A DNA stretch of 14,161 nucleotides from Clostridia bacterium (GTDB lineage: Bacteria; Bacillota_A; Clostridia; Christensenellales; Aristaeellaceae), in NCBI GenBank assembly GCA_017399225.1, contig JAFQEB010000003.1, positions 1 through 14,161 of the forward strand. The letters run 5' to 3'. Positions within the stretch are counted from its first letter, which is position 1. Each line of letters opens with the position of its first letter. Under the pieces are notes generated by a model. It saw only the letters and a program-made list of their open reading frames with translations, was not told the DNA's origin and ran no database searches. Positions 13,382 to 14,161 of the stretch are shown in pieces. Both the position numbers and the translations under genes were made by a program.

Positions 13382-14161
13382 ATGGCCAAGAAGACGATTG
13401 ACAGCCTGCAGGCTGCCGGCAAGCGCGTCCTCGTGCGCGTTGACTTCAATGTTCCCATGAAGGAAGGCAAGATCACCAACGACAAGCGTATCGTTGCCGC
13501 CCTGCCCACCATCAAGAAGCTGATCGCCGATGGCGCGAAGGTCATCCTGTGCAGCCACCTGGGCAAGCCGAAGAACGGCCCGGAAGAGAAGTTCTCCCTG
13601 GCGCCCGTTGCTGTCCGCCTGTCCGAGCTGCTGGGCCAGCCCGTCGTGTTCGCCAATGACGACACCGTCGTGGGCGAGAACGCCAAGGCTGCCGTTGCCG
13701 CCATGAAGGACGGCGACGTCGTGCTGCTGCAGAACACCCGCTTCCGCAAGGAAGAGACCAAGAACGTCGAGGCCTTCTCCAAGGAGCTGGCTTCCCTGGC
13801 TGACTGCTTCGTCTCCGATGCTTTCGGCTCCTGCCACCGCGCGCACTGCTCCACCGCGGGCGTGACCGAGTTCCTCAGCCCCAACGTTGCCGGCTACCTG
13901 ATCGGCAAGGAGCTGGCCGTGATGGGCAAGGCCCTCGAGAACGCTGAGCGTCCCTTCGTGGCCATCCTGGGCGGCGCGAAGATCGAGGACAAGCTGAACG
14001 TCATCAACAACCTGATCGAGAAGGTCGACACCCTGATCATCGGCGGCGGCATGGCTTTCACCTTCCTGAAGGCCAAGGGCTACGAGATCGGCAACTCCCT
14101 GCTGGACGAGAGCAAGATCGACTACTGCAAGGACATGATGAAGAAGGCCGAGGAGAAGGGC
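13382..14161 (+). CDS. pgk: Phosphoglycerate kinase, N-terminal part (3' end outside window)
   Basis: The first 260 residues of a protein usually about 395-400 long; the frame is open to the last base. It catalyses ADP + 1,3-bisphosphoglycerate to ATP + 3-phosphoglycerate in glycolysis. The signature VRVDFNVPM (18-26), SHLGKPK (58-64), [11 protein letters not shown] (118-128), [15 protein letters not shown] (146-160) and [11 protein letters not shown] (195-205) are all present, as is GGGMAFTFL (221-229). Residue 117 is Gln where many PGKs have Glu (LLxNxRF motif), and the HRAH block is flanked by two cysteines; both look like lineage variants. It is probably co-transcribed with cggR 70 bases upstream, so under CggR control. 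Confidence 0.97.
   Translation, partial: MAKKTIDSLQAAGKRVLVRVDFNVPMKEGKITNDKRIVAALPTIKKLIADGAKVILCSHLGKPKNGPEEKFSLAPVAVRLSELLGQPVVFANDDTVVGENAKAAVAAMKDGDVVLLQNTRFRKEETKNVEAFSKELASLADCFVSDAFGSCHRAHCSTAGVTEFLSPNVAGYLIGKELAVMGKALENAERPFVAILGGAKIEDKLNVINNLIEKVDTLIIGGGMAFTFLKAKGYEIGNSLLDESKIDYCKDMMKKAEEKG

Noticed and set aside
13730..13850. Unusual PGK residues (Q117, cysteines flanking HRAH) as a damaged active site
   Set aside because: All catalytic and substrate-binding motifs are otherwise intact, and I recall the same variants in other Clostridial PGKs.

Overview
The window looks like a chromosomal housekeeping segment from a GC-rich member of the Clostridia (Bacillota), possibly a gut lineage. 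The evidence is gene content and order: an Asp23/AmaP pair, NusB, an M22 protein, FolD, XseA/XseB, IspA, a BofA-family protein, a CggR-type repressor next to pgk, and a NifS-like desulfurase next to a rhodanese-less ThiI. Shine-Dalgarno sites are strong (AGGAGG-like). Coding DNA is rich in G/C at third positions, which produces very long antisense shadow frames. No phage, defence, transposase or CRISPR genes are visible.

Layout. (1) 1-1101: 3' part of aspS. (2) 1102-1671: a 570-base gene-free stretch packed with short perfect hairpins, including what looks like a dispersed palindromic element at 1331-1397, and ending in a strong extended -10 promoter. (3) 1672-8105: one tightly packed run, asp23-amaP-nusB-M22-folD-xseA-xseB-ispA, with ATGA/GTGA-type overlaps at two junctions and an 11-base overlap at a third. 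It joins envelope stress proteins, transcription antitermination, one-carbon metabolism, exonuclease VII and prenyl diphosphate synthesis. (4) 8074-11602: a second run with its own putative promoter and a 120-base structured leader: divergent-PAP2 membrane protein, a two-TM protein of unknown function, cysteine desulfurase, thiI. The last two form a sulfur relay for tRNA 4-thiouridine. (5) 11603-11845: a tandem-repeat element between convergent genes, made of 31-base units plus an opposed array of heptamers. (6) 11846-12103: bofA-like gene on the minus strand. (7) 12166-14161: cggR with a well-formed promoter, a CggR-operator-like sequence at the expected transcript start and a cre-like site upstream, followed directly by pgk (truncated by the window end) with no gap gene between.

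Most genes are ordinary core genes. The parts worth a second look are non-coding: the 31-base/heptamer repeat element, the palindrome cluster after aspS, the leader before the PAP2 gene, and the cggR control region. I found no convincing evidence of a wholly new multi-gene system.
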